Assembly: GCA_030063045.1 (NCBI GenBank)
Contig: JAQSEB010000008.1
Span: 1,364,001-1,428,000 of the forward strand
Origin: Pratylenchus scribneri
Lineage: Eukaryota; Nematoda; Chromadorea; Rhabditida; Pratylenchidae
Length of the DNA stretch: 64,000 bases
Reading direction: 5' to 3'
Under the pieces are notes generated by a model. It saw only the letters and a list, made by a program, of their open reading frames with translations, was not told where the DNA came from and searched no databases. A program made the position numbers and the translations under genes. Positions 11,987-22,961 of the stretch are shown here, piece after piece; within the stretch, counting starts at the first letter, position 1; each line of letters opens with the position of its first letter.

Positions 11987-14014
11987 TGAATGGAATGAAT
12001 GGAAAGAAGAAATGAATAAAAGAAATAAATGGGAAATGGGGGATGGGAAAAGGATTCAGGGGACATTTGCATTCATTCATTCGTTTTCCGAGTTTGTTGG
12101 CATTTTTCATTTTGGCTCCCAGGGCATATGCCCACACCCCATACCCCCCCCCCCTTTTCCGTCCATTTGCTCCTTTCACTTCGTTTGCCTTTGTTTTTAT
12201 ACCCACCCATCGATTGCCGTAAAGCCGGGCGCGGGAAAGTCCGTCCTTCCGTCCGTCAGTCAGTGTCCATGTGAAGGGGAACCACCGACTTTGGAGTGTG
12301 AAGGGGCCAAAATGTACAAGGGAAAATCTTTTTTTTCCGGCGGCACTAATTGGCGCATTCGTCCAACACACACAGCCAGCCGGTGAATGGGCAAAAGAGG
12401 GAAGAGGGACATTGGGTTTAGAGGGCCATTGGCCAATTTTGTGCCCTCATTTATGTGCCCTCTTTTGGAGGACGCGCAATGCAACAACACAATTCCGCCA
12501 ATTGCAGATGCCAATGCCCTCCCCCAATCCAATCCACTTTCCAATTTTAACCCACTCCAAAATATATTTTTATTTCCTTTTTGCGCATTCTTTGGCTCTT
12601 TTTGCCCTCATTTTCCTTCCTTCCTTTTCAATAATTTTGCATCCGTTTGGCCCCATTCTCTTTTCTTTGCATTCTACCAAAATTATGTTTGGCCGTTTTC
12701 CCACTGCTCCCAGCCTTCTGCTTTTTTTTGTCTCGTTGACCAAACCGGCGGAAGAAATGGCAGAATTTGGGCCAATTTGTTGCCCTTTCCCCCCAACCTC
12801 CATATGCTCTGTTGGACTTTTGAGGCAAACCATCGTCCTTCCTTCCATGATGATCGTTTTGTGGTGTGGCCGAATAACCAACAACAACACCCCCTCCTTT
12901 TGCCCCTCCAACAATTTGGTTATCGCCGCCTCTTCTTTCTTTCTTTCTTTCCCAAGGGCCCCCAGGGGAGGAGGATGGTCTTGGAAGAATGTTGGGTAAC
13001 TTGAGAGCCAACCAAATAAGGTGGCGGGCATCCTCCCATTAGCCATCCCCCCCCCCCCCTCCCATTCTCGTTTTCCTGTTTTTCACACCCCATTACCCCC
13101 CCAACCCATTTGTCCCATTCTCTTGAAGATGTCCTCAAATTGCCTCAAATGGACTTTGTCTCCATTTTTCGGTATCATCATTTCGATGGAACTTTTTGTT
13201 TTTTTTCCTCTAATTTGATGCCATTTCCCCCATTGGCCATTGGCATTGGCCACAATTGATTTAATGCTCCCCCGAGGGTGTTCAGTCTGTCTGCTTTCCA
13301 TTCCCACGATCGAGGCCAAGAAGCCAGTACTCCAATTCAATAAATTATTTTACTTTATATTCGCCAATTTCTCCTCTTTTTTGTGGGCCATTGACGCAAA
13401 CTTTTTGTGAGGGGTGGGAACTGGGAATATGGAAGAATTGTTTTGGCGTTTCTACGTGATTTGGCCACAGTCGCAGTTTGGGCCAAACCATCGGAGCGGA
13501 TATGGCCCAAATGGAAAAAAATGCGAAATGAGGACAATGAGAAAAGGAAAAGGGAATGGGGGAGAATTGCTGATTAGCCATATTGGGCCAAAGGAGGCGG
13601 AGGAGGCGGCCTTCTTGGCCCATTGCTGGGTCCTCCATCGTCATTCCTCCATTCCACTCCTCCCATCCTCCATTTTTGCCATAATCCCCTCTTTTCCCCC
13701 AATTTTGGTCAATTGATTGATTTGACCTCACAGAGCCTAAAAATTTCATCGGCTTTTCCATTTTTTTGGCCAAAGTTTCATTTTTTGCCCTGCCTATTTG
13801 TTCGCTCCTTTCTTTTAGTCCTTCCGTTCATTCATTCATTCTTCTTCGTATTTTGGTGTGGATTTCACTCTTCTTTTTAAATTTCAATCAACTGCGCAGT
13901 CCCAGGCCACCCACCCACCCCCTCCTTCCTCTCTCTCCCTTCCCAATTCCAAATCCATTCATTCCAATTCCAACATTAACAAACATTTTTGCCAAAGTTC
14001 AGCTAAATTCGTCC

Positions 14015-16861
14015 ATGGATTTGCTGCAACAATGCCAGACCCAATCCTTCTTTCAGCTGCCCCCAGAAAGTTCAATTTATGTTTTGCTTTCCGCCATCAA
14101 AGATTTCTACAAGCCAATTCACACTGTTCGTTCGTTCATTTTATTAGCCAAATATTCATTTCCCTTTGCCATTTTTTAGTACCTTTCCATTGTGCTTTGT
14201 GCCCTCGGGGCCATTTGCAATTTCTGCAATATTGTTGTGCTCACCCGAAAAACAGTAATTCCCCTCTTCCTCTCTACATATTCACAATTAAACCACAATT
14301 TCAGATGCGAACTCCAGTGAACATGATTTTGACAGCAATGGCCTGGTTGGTTTTCACAATCCACCCGATTGGCAGTTTATTTTGGAAAGCTTAAGAATTG
14401 ACCCTAAATTCGATATGAATTGAAATTGACTTACTAATCGAATGATACAGAAAAGAATTGGATTGGCTTTAAAATGGTCCAAATAGACGAAAAATATTAA
14501 GCATTTATAGAAAGAATTAGAAATCAGAATTGCAAATCAGATTAAAGTTAGAAATCAGCGGAATGTTGTGTCAATGCCAATAATGCCTAAAAGGGCCTTT
14601 CCTATTCATCCTACTGTACCGCCACTTTTTGCCCAATCGCTCCGCTACCCTATCAATCAAATATTGCCCCAATCCACATTTATAAACAAGCCCTTTTTCC
14701 TCCCCAATGGTCTTTTTGGTGTCCATTTTATTATTAATATATTTTCGCTCAATTGATAAATAATAATTTTTCCCCTTCATATTAGGCCACTAGGGGCTAA
14801 GGTCTCCGGCGAAGGCCTGGGCGAGAGCCTAGATCTAGTTCTGGCCCCAAATAACTTTAGCCCTAGATTATGATTAGGGCTAATAGTTTGGAAGAAATCA
14901 GAATAAATCAAAATGAAATGGGAAAAGTTTCATGCTTATTCTAGAAACCATATATGTTCATCTGAATGTTTATTAAATATACAATTTGATAGCCACAACA
15001 TGGTGGTTTTTTAAGACTACGACAACTTGGTTAAACAGTTTAACCTTCAAGAATTATTCTTTACGGCAAATTTGGAATCACCTAAATCCCTTACCTGTCT
15101 AAATCCATTCATCCATCCACTGCCCCCATTTTCAGTTGCGATACAGTTGTCCTCTTCTCCAATCTCACTTATACCACCCATTACACTTTTGTTGCATTTG
15201 AGCATTGTGTGCCCCGGCATTGGTCCTACGGATGGTGCGTGTTCCTCATTTCGCATGCCCATCTTTCCTTGGTTGGCCATTCCTCCTCCATTTGGCTTTC
15301 CGTAATGCTAGCCCTAATTCGTTATTTGACATTGCGGAGGAGGGGAAAGGCCTCCGGCGTTCAGGTGGATTACAAATGAAAACAATTAAACCCCCTTCAT
15401 TCATTCAGATTGGCCTCAAACATTCATATTTGGCCATTGCCTTTGTCATCCTTTTTGGTCCATTCCTTTACCCAATTTTATTCATTTTCTTCTCATTTTT
15501 TAGTCTCCCTAATGAATGCCCCCAATTTTATGACCTACAAAATAACGGAACAAACTTTGGGCGAAACTTGTGGCGAATTGGCAGTCGACCAATTCCGTAA
15601 CCATACCGCATACGTTCCCGGGGTTGCCGACCTTGCATTGAAGGCATAATCCCCCCATCTATTCGCCTCAATTTGCAAAATATATTCAGGCGGATTGCCT
15701 CGTTTTTCGACTCGCCTTTTGGATTACGGGTGCCGTATTCAAATTGTTCCCCTGCCTTTTGCTCACCTTGCTCGTTTCTTTGCTCACCCAAATTCTGAAG
15801 GAAGTTCGGGCCAATCGGCAACGTCTCTTTTTGAGCGGTGCCCAACGGAGTGCAACATTCGAGGCCCATTCCTCCCAACATGAGCCGGCTAGCAGCCAAA
15901 CTGGTCTTCACATTTATTTTAATATTTATCCACATATTTTCCAGCTGTACTCATTTTCCCGGCCGAATCCAAAAAGAATGGTTCGCCTCCATCCACCATC
16001 ACCCGAAAGGAGCCATCGTCCCAACTTGGATTGCCCCAAACCGGTTCAACCACTCCAAGTGCCCAAAATTCGCCAGGAAGGGGCGAAGGGGGAGGTGGAG
16101 GTGGGTCAGTTCGATCCGTTCCTGACCAATTTTTGGCCACAACAATGAATAATAATTCATCGTTGAGAAGGGGCAAAAGTGGAAGCGGGGGAGTTGGTCC
16201 AAGTGGGGCTCAAAGGACGGACAGAACGACGAGAATGTTGCTGGCAATTGTTTGCGTATTTTTGGTCACAGAATTGCCCCAAGGGTACAAAACAAATGAG
16301 GCAACATTTTATTATTATTTTGTTTAGAATAATTGCCGTAATGTCCGGAATGTTTTCGGAGGAATTTCGTTCGCATATTTACAATAATTTGGGTGACATT
16401 CTCGATTTGCTGTCCCTTTGCAATGCGCTGGCATCCTTCACAATTTATTGCTCAATGAGTGCCCAATTCCGAAATGTTCATTCCAATTCAATATTCCCTC
16501 ATTCATTTTCATCTTTTTGTAGGAATTTCGTCGAGTTTTCCTTCCGACCACCCGACGAGTCAAATGTTGGCGTAATTTGTTTCTCTGGGCCGGAAGGAGG
16601 GCGGCAAGGAGGGAAGAAGACAAAGAGGAAGAAGAAGGAAGGGAAGGAAGAGGAAGGGACGAAGAAGAGAAAAGAAGACATGAAGGAAGAGGAGGGGGAG
16701 GAGGAGGAAAAGGTGGGCACAAAATGGGAATAAATTTGGTGAATGCGATGAATTTTTGTGAAATTTCAGATCCACTTTTGCCTCATCACCAACAAAATGG
16801 CACTTCCTCCACAAAAGTGCCACCTTCATCCTCATCCTCCTCTCATTTGGCAACCCATTAG
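14015..16861 (+). CDS. DMSR-family neuropeptide GPCR (myosuppressin/FLP receptor-like)
   Basis: Eleven exons close in phase to 542 residues: 14015-14125, 14180-14254, 14305-14345, 15136-15364, 15409-15457, 15504-15643, 15690-15903, 15945-16284, 16328-16475, 16523-16712 and 16770-16861. Family hallmarks are visible in order: TM1 (GAICNFCNIVVLTRK), TM2 (CDTVVLFSNLTYTTHYTF), TM3 (SIWLSVMLALIRYLTLR), TM4, a Cys in the following loop (LGETCGEL), TM5 (RLAFWITGAVFKLFPCLLL), TM6 (RMLLAIVCVFLVTELPQG), and TM7 (DLLSLCNALASFTIYC, then MSAQFRN). The family binds FMRFamide-like or myosuppressin peptides at the neuronal surface and signals through G proteins. A Gly/Ser-rich third loop and a long Lys/Glu/Arg-rich tail are present. 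Intron 6 (15644-15689) is GC-AG. Intron 3 is enlarged by an interspersed repeat. Confidence 0.9.
14555..14870 (+). repeat. Interspersed repeat copy in DMSR intron 3
   Basis: Shares ATCCTACTGTACC, CAATCAAATATTGCCCCAAT and a downstream block (GGCCACTAGGGGCTAAGG, then CTCCGGCGAAGGCC) with the copy at 17960-18300. The minus-strand copies at 3695 and 10782 share the first part. It is non-coding. Confidence 0.75.
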
Positions 16862-17164
16862 CAAAGAAAGAAGAAAATGAGCTCATTTATCCTCCACCCT
16901 CTCTTTTTTGGCAAACATTATTCTCTTTTTTTTTGTTGCCTCAATTTTGTACAAAAAAGGACAACGTGTAATTTTAAAGAAACTTTTTTATGTTACACAA
17001 ATTTAATGGTGCCATTCTCCAACCGAGAGCCGAAAATGGGAATAAATTGAATGGGAATGAAGTGTGCACTTTTGTGCGCCAAAAATACTTTTATTTATAT
17101 TTGAAAATGGAGGACGGAAATTGGACAAAAGAAAGCATAAAAATGAATGAATTATAAATTTTGT

Positions 17165-17900
17165 TCAGCATTTGAGTATTTTTGTTGAATTTGGAGGGCA
17201 AGAATAGTTTCGGGCAGCCGGCACTGGACTTTTACGAAATCCCCCATCGCCCAAATCCGTTCGATTCAAGGCTTGGCAAAGGGCAGCCAAATTGGATGCG
17301 GTCAATGCGCCTTGGGGCACTTCATCCAATGAAGGTAGATTTGCCGCAAATTCGCCAGGCAAATTGCAATTGCCTGCGGGCCGATAGAAGGCAACTGTAA
17401 AAAATGAATGGAAGAATATGGTAGAGAAGGGAATGGATGGACCAATTGCGAGGCAATCATTCGCCGTATTCCAATGCCGGGCAACGCCCATTTCTGTTGA
17501 ACCCCTCCAAATCATTTGCGTGAAATGTCGGCTCCCTTCAATAAATAAATATTCAATATATTCGTGCATTCCAAAATAAAGAATCCACCTTGACTCCATT
17601 TTGGATTGCCAAAATCAAGATTGGAGGCTTCAGCTGCCCAATGAGCGACCAATTCATTCCCCGTGGTCAAATGATCGCCGGTGGAGGATTTGGTGGTGGC
17701 GGCATCGGCGGAAAGAAGGAAAATATTCTCGCCAATGCCGGGCAATTCCGGATACAGCATTCGACCCCTTTGTGCCAATTTTAGAGCCCAGGTTTTGGCC
17801 AATTCCGCCAATTCCTGGGACCAAAGGAGCGGCGGGCAAGCATAAATTTGGCGAACATAATTGTGGGCCTGGAGGCATTGGCGTTGGAAATTGGCATCAA
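17165..17900 (-). CDS. CAP/SCP-domain protein (GAPR-1 / venom-allergen-like), N-terminal exon unresolved
   Basis: Three exons on the minus strand splice in phase. The first (17900 down) has CLQAHNYVRQIYACPPLLWS and ELPGIGENIF. The second has GSRHFTQMIWRGSTEMGVA. The third has VAFYRPAGNCNLPGEF plus a Cys-containing extension ending PPNSTKILKC and a TGA at 17165-17167. The CAP residues His (AHN), Glu (GEN) and His (HFTQ) are all present, so the fold should be intact. The reading frame meets a stop upstream of 17900 without a Met, so a short first exon must lie farther up, or has been lost next to the repeat at 17960-18300. No signal peptide can be seen. Its start resembles cytosolic GAPR-1 types more than secreted venom allergens. 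Confidence 0.8.
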
Positions 17901-17959
17901 CTTCAAATAGAATAGAATGAGAGGATTAATGGAGTTTGGATTGAATTAAATATGTCTAT

Positions 17960-18300
17960 GCTAAATGCCTAAGTACTTCTACTATTCATCCTACTGTACC
18001 CCCAATTTTTGCCTAATCACCCAGTCACTCTATCAATCAAATATTGCCCCAATCTGCCTTTTTAGACTCGTTTCTTTCCCCACTAAATGTTCACTTTCTG
18101 GTTCCCTTTTTCGCCCACTTTTACGAAGTTCTTTACACCAATTTCCGCACACCAGTTAAATATATTTACTAAAGTCCAGTCTAACTAAACCCAATCCCTT
18201 CTTTGGCCACTGGGGGGGGGGGGGGGGGGGCTTAAGCTACCGGCAAAGGCCCGGGTCGAGAGTTTAGGCCCACTCACGCCCCGAACCACATTGGTCCCGG
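17960..18300 (+). repeat. Interspersed repeat copy with a poly-G run
   Basis: Third independent copy of the dispersed family, with the same block order as the 14555 copy. It contains a homopolymer of about 20 G at 18211-18230 where the 14555 copy has only GGGG, so the run expanded or was mis-sequenced. It lies directly upstream of the CAP exons. Confidence 0.7.
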
Positions 18301-18414
18301 TAATAAGGACTTTAAGAATGCAATGAATATATTCATATATTTAAAATATACTCTCATTTAATCTTATTTTGATTCACTCAACAAAAACCAATTACTTTAT
18401 TGCTTAAAATTAAG

Positions 18415-19254
18415 CTAAAAAATTTCTTCAATATTGCCATTTTTATTGTGAGAGGGGAATGAATTGTTGGGTTTCTGACCGACGGCCGCGAATTTCGGCT
18501 TCCTTCTATTTTCGTATTTAACATCAGTGCAAGTTTGCATCAATGATCGGTCTAATTGGCCGTCAGTGGCATTCGAATTTGCAGCATTGCTGCTCCTTTG
18601 AGTCGGTTCAGAATGGCAAGCCGATGGGGCCGGACTCAAAGAGGATGGACAAAAACGATCGGGGGACAAATTATTGGGGGGAAATGATCTTAAAAAATGG
18701 TTTTATGAGGGAATTGGAATAATTTTGAGGGACCTGATTGGCACATCAAAGGTTCGACTCGATGGGAGAATGGCCCCATTTTGGCCACCGCCCTCGATTG
18801 AGGAGGAATTTGTGAAGGCAGCGGAAGAAGATTTCAATTTCCTGAATGAACCGCGCAAAAATGGCAAAAATAGTCGTCGCTTCTTTGGAATCCCATTTTG
18901 TGGATTTTTTACGGGGGAAGCGGTGGCCGAAAGGGATGAAGAAGGTTGTTTTCCTTTTTGGCCAAACAAACGACGCATTCGGCTGGCAGGAGAAAGGGGC
19001 GAATGGGTTGGAATGGTGGAATTGGCCGAATCCATTTGTGGCAAAAGAGAAGGGGGAATGGGTCGATGGAAGTGGCCAAAATGCTTTGTGGAGGGAAGGG
19101 GGATATAGGCTGGCAATAGGCTGCAGGCAATGGACAAGTATTTACCCTGGGGGGAAAGAAAAATGGAGGATGGGCGGACATTGGCCAAGAAGGGATTGGC
19201 ATTGACATATTTTTGGGGCATTGGGGCCAAAGGCCCAATTAGTGCAATTGCCAA
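18415..19254 (-). CDS. Unrecognised gene with basic/Ser-rich C-terminus
   Basis: The minus-strand frame ends SHNKNGNIEEIF at a TAG and is followed by AATAAA about 25 bp later, a convincing gene end. One intron (about 18734-18687, GT...AAG) joins it to an upstream exon with a Lys/Arg-rich stretch (RMRRLFGQKGKQ; GIPKKRRLFLPFLRG) and Ser runs. It looks like a disordered or cytoplasmic tail, perhaps of a longer protein. The 5' end and any upstream exons (up to 19450) are unresolved. No family recognised. Confidence 0.35.
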
Positions 19255-19613
19255 AAGAATTGGGGGAAAGGGACAGCAAAAGGCAGGATGAATAAAAAAA
19301 TTGGAGCGAGAAATGGGGGAAAGGGGAGGCAGTGCCGGGCTAAGGCTAAAGTTGGGGCCCAGCTGGCCGAATGGATGAAAAGCAAAAAGGGAGGAGGATT
19401 TGGAGAGAGGGAATGGAGGAAATGCTGGAGGGAAGAGAAGACAACTGCTGCCATGGGGGAATAAACATTGATGTTTTGGATGAATGGGCGAATTATATTG
19501 GCTAATCCCGAAATTGATGTAAAAATGGCATCAAGTCGATTTATTCATTTTATTTTATTCAAATTTTTAAATATTATATTAAAAGTATCCAATCTATTCA
19601 TTTATTCATTCCA

Positions 19614-22158
19614 TCAAATGATGGCACATTTTCGGTGTTTGGCACAATTCATTTGTTGCATCCCATTTCCATCCTTTTCGCCTCCATCAATTTCTTGCAC
19701 GGCCAACCTCAAATGACGTCTTTTCTCCAATGAAAGCAATCGTTGGAATAATCTACGGTGGAATTGAAATTGAGTGATAATTAACAAATTTTGAATCCAA
19801 TGTATGAAAGCCGAACATCAATAATGGCCTAACCCCTAATCATTTTGCCACTAAACTCACTCTGTCACATTTCTGCCTTGTTTTGCACTGGACTCCAAAA
19901 ATTCACATCCCCATCGTTGGGCTAATGCCTCGCCTGTCTCCTGATTTACCTTAAAGAACCGTCAATGTACAATTCCATGCTTTTTAATCCTTTCACCTCC
20001 CTCCTTCCGTGTTCATCCATTTTGTTGCCAACCAACACAATTGGAACATCTACCATAGCCGATTCGCCTTTAACTTCCCTCAGGGTACGCACAATTGGGC
20101 CCAATTCCTCCAAACTTTGTCGGGAGGTGATTGAATAGACGAGGATGAAGGCATTGCCCCTCTTAAAAATGCCAATACCCCTTTAATATATTAAATAATT
20201 TGCCTGGATTGCCAGCCGCTGCATTGCTGGAAATTGATGGGATCCGGTGGTGTCGATGATGTGAAGGGTACAAACAGCCATACGGCCTTGTTCGCTACAT
20301 GTTATCACCTTTTTGGGGGCAAATTGAATTTTGAATGAAACTATTTAATCAAGTAATTAAGGTGACAGTTTCGTTAATCCCGTTCGGATATATTGGGATT
20401 GGGTTTGGACCTGTTCGCATTTTTATGGGGTATGTGGCTTTATCTCAAAAGAATTACTTCTGCTTCCGGAAAAGGAAAATACATATTGGCGAACATTTTC
20501 CGGAAAGGAAAAACACATTTTGGCGAACATTTTCCGGAAAGGGAAAACACATTTTGGCGAACATTTTCCGGAAAGCAAAAACACATTTTGGCGAACATTT
20601 TCCGGAAAGCAAAAACACATTTTGTCGAACATTTTACGGAAAGGGAAAACACATTTTGTCGAACATTTTCCGAAAGGGAAAACACATTTTGTCGAACATT
20701 TTCCGGAAAGAGAAAACACATTTTGGCGAACATTTTCCGGAAAGAGAAAACACATTTTGGCGAACATTTTCCGGAAAGAGAAAACACATTTTGGCGAACA
20801 TTTTCCGGAAAGAGAAAACACATTTTGGCGAATATTTTCCGGAAAGAGAAAACACATTTTGGCGAACATTTTCCGGAAAGAGAAAACACATTTTGGCGAA
20901 CATTTTCCGGAAAGAGAAAACACATTTTGGCGAACATTTTCCGGAAAGAGAAAACACATTTTGGCGACATTTTCCGGAAAGGAAAAACACATTTTGGCGA
21001 CATTTTCCGGAAAGGAAAAACACATTTTGGCGAGCATTTTCCGGAAAGAGAAAACACATTTTGGCGAACATTTTCCGGAAAGAGAAAACACATTTTGGCG
21101 AACATTTTCCGGAAAGAGAAAACACATTTTGGCGAACATTTTCCGGAAAGAGAAAACACATTTTGGCGAACATTTTCCGGAAAGAGAAAACACATTTTGG
21201 CGACATTTTCCGGAAAGAGAAACACATTTTCCGGAAAGAAAAAACACATTTTAACAAACATTTTCCGGAAAAAAAACACATTTTCCGGAAAGAAAAAACA
21301 CATTTTAACAAACATTTTCCGGAAAGAAAAAACACATTTTGGAGAACATTTTCCGGAAAGAAAAGACACATTTTGGCGAACATTTTTCGGAAAGTGAAAT
21401 CAATGTAAAATTTTTTAATTATAGAGTTTTCCTTGCCAATTTTTTTCTTTATTCTGTCCATTCAAACATTCTGATTTCTCCAAAACATTCTTATTTCCAC
21501 CAAACATTCTTAGTGTTTTTGCCAATTCCAATTATTAGATGGAGATATGTGATATAATTTGAGGAGGGAATTGGTCAAATATTTGGCCAACTACCTGTTG
21601 GTATGTGTCCTCGATTGTTGGCAAATATGCATCGCTGAATGTGTTTTTGATGAATCTTTGTACCAATGCCGACTTTCCAACCCCAGCACCACCCAAAATT
21701 ATTACAAATTAATGGGACAATCCCCAAAGCCTAAACTGACCGAACATTGCCACTCGATAGTCTTTTTGATGATCTTCTCCTTCGGCCAATGATGGTTGAG
21801 ATTGAGATTGAGAATTGGTTGTGCCGGGATGGAGTGGAGGAGGTGGCGAAGGACTGGCCACGGAATGGCCAGCCGATTGAGTCCCATTTGGCCCTTTTGA
21901 TGTCTTTTTTACGCTATCACTTCCACTCCTTTTCGAAGGTGTCCCTCCGCCGGGCCCGGGCCCGATCGAGTCAGGCCCGCTGGCCACCGAGGGGCCTTTC
22001 CTTTCGATGACAATCTCTTTTGGCGTTGATTGGGCCAATGGATGGGGAAATTGGGCTATATGGGGAAAATGGCAATTGAGTAAAACGAATTGGCCAAAAT
22101 GGAATTGGCACCAAAAAACGAATGTCAAGAATGAATAGGGGAAAAAGAATGTAAACAA
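19614..22158 (-). CDS. drn-1: Di-Ras family small GTPase (DRN-1-like)
   Basis: Minus-strand exons: 21741 upward (ending DYRVAMF), 21692-21595 ([14 protein letters not shown]-loop), 20308-20204 ([20 protein letters not shown]), 20161-19997 ([23 protein letters not shown]4 motif), 19940-19861 (ESSAK G5 motif) and 19752-19614, which ends CAII and so carries a prenylation CAAX box. The switch-II segment [14 protein letters not shown] is diagnostic of Di-Ras: the usual DTAGQ is DTTGS, which predicts low intrinsic GTPase activity. Upstream of the G domain is a Ser/Pro/Gly-rich N-terminal extension of about 100 residues. Its true start exon is not resolved; the in-frame ATG at 22158 is only an outer limit. 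One intron is GC-AG (20203-20162) and one seems to end in GG (21693). Confidence 0.88.
20467..21400. repeat. 34-bp minisatellite in the Di-Ras intron
   Basis: About 27 copies of a 34-bp unit (core ACACATTTTGGCGAACATTTTCCGGAAA split over the unit), very uniform in the middle and shortened (33, 23 bp) toward the right end. It fills most of the roughly 1.3-kb intron between 20308 and 21595. All six frames stay open because the unit contains no stop in any frame; the ORFs of up to 357 codons here are artefacts. Confidence 0.95.
21462..21512. repeat. Three degenerate units of the AACATTCTGATTT repeat
   Basis: Three imperfect copies (AAACATTCTGATTTCTCC, AAACATTCTTATTTCCACC, AAACATTCTTAG) of the unit that forms the big arrays at 28240-30072 and 62631-63889. 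They lie in the same Di-Ras intron as the 34-bp array. Confidence 0.8.
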
Positions 22159-22961
22159 AATTGATGGGATGGTATCAAATAACCCAGGGAAAAATTTATT
22201 CCAATCAATTTGGTCGGGAATGGAAAATTTGGAATTGGTGGGAACAATCCAAATCCCCCAATTTTGGTGCTCATTTTTTGAAGGGATGGAATGAAGAAGG
22301 AAAGGACAATGAATGAATGGCCAATTGGGCCAACCACCCCATTATTGGCTTTTGAATGGGCAGTCAAATTGGGGGTGGGGGGCAAAAGCTTGAAGGCATG
22401 GAGGCAAAATGGCCCACCCCCCGTAGCCGAGAAGGCAGCTGGCGGCATCATCAGCTGGCAGGAAAGGAAGAAATATCAGCGGCAACCAACCAACCAACCA
22501 TTTGTGCCCATTCTTCTCGAGGCCACCACCATTATTTCGCCTGGAGCGCCGTTGGATTTAATGAAATTATCGATTTCCCCTTTCGCCCAGTTTTTGCGCC
22601 CATTTTCCTTTCCCCCACCCATGTTTGGGCCAAGCTGCTGCTGCTCCATTTTTCCTTTTTGACCCATTATTCTCTTTTCTTCCTCTTTTGCCAAACCCTC
22701 CTTCCCCCCTCCTTCATTGGCCATTTTTTTTTGAGTCCATTGCCGTTGGGCCAGCCACCAGTCAATTCCAGCAGTAAAACTAAAAACTGAAGAAAAAAGA
22801 AGAATGGCCAATTCCAATTTATTTTTTGGGGGATAAAAGAAAAGCGAAGGGCCTAATAAGGAAGAGGATATTCTGCAGATGTTATCATTTTTAAATACAA
22901 AAATATTTACTCATTCAAATCAAATCAATTGTTAAAAATGTCAACTAATTAAAAATTATCT
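22159..22961. other. Stretch without a resolved gene
   Basis: Lies between the Di-Ras 5' part and the end of the FAM89-like gene. It may contain the Di-Ras start exon: a minus-strand frame near 22476-22720 is Lys/Glu/Gln-rich and starts with several Met. I see no convincing splice link. Confidence 0.3.

Larger units (their letters stand above)
7049..14132. repeat. Right copy of 7.09-kb direct tandem duplication
   Basis: This second copy joins the first head to tail. About 39 bases at 7049-7087 have no counterpart inside the window; presumably they match the part of the left copy that lies before base 1. After 14132 the sequence becomes unique and continues into the real DMSR intron 1. The near-identity of the copies means either a very recent duplication or a falsely duplicated assembly segment. 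Confidence 0.93.

Noticed and set aside
20335..21461. Overlapping ORFs of 244-357 codons on both strands
   Set aside because: They are read-through of the 34-bp minisatellite, which has no stop in any frame. The flanking Di-Ras exons show this is an intron.
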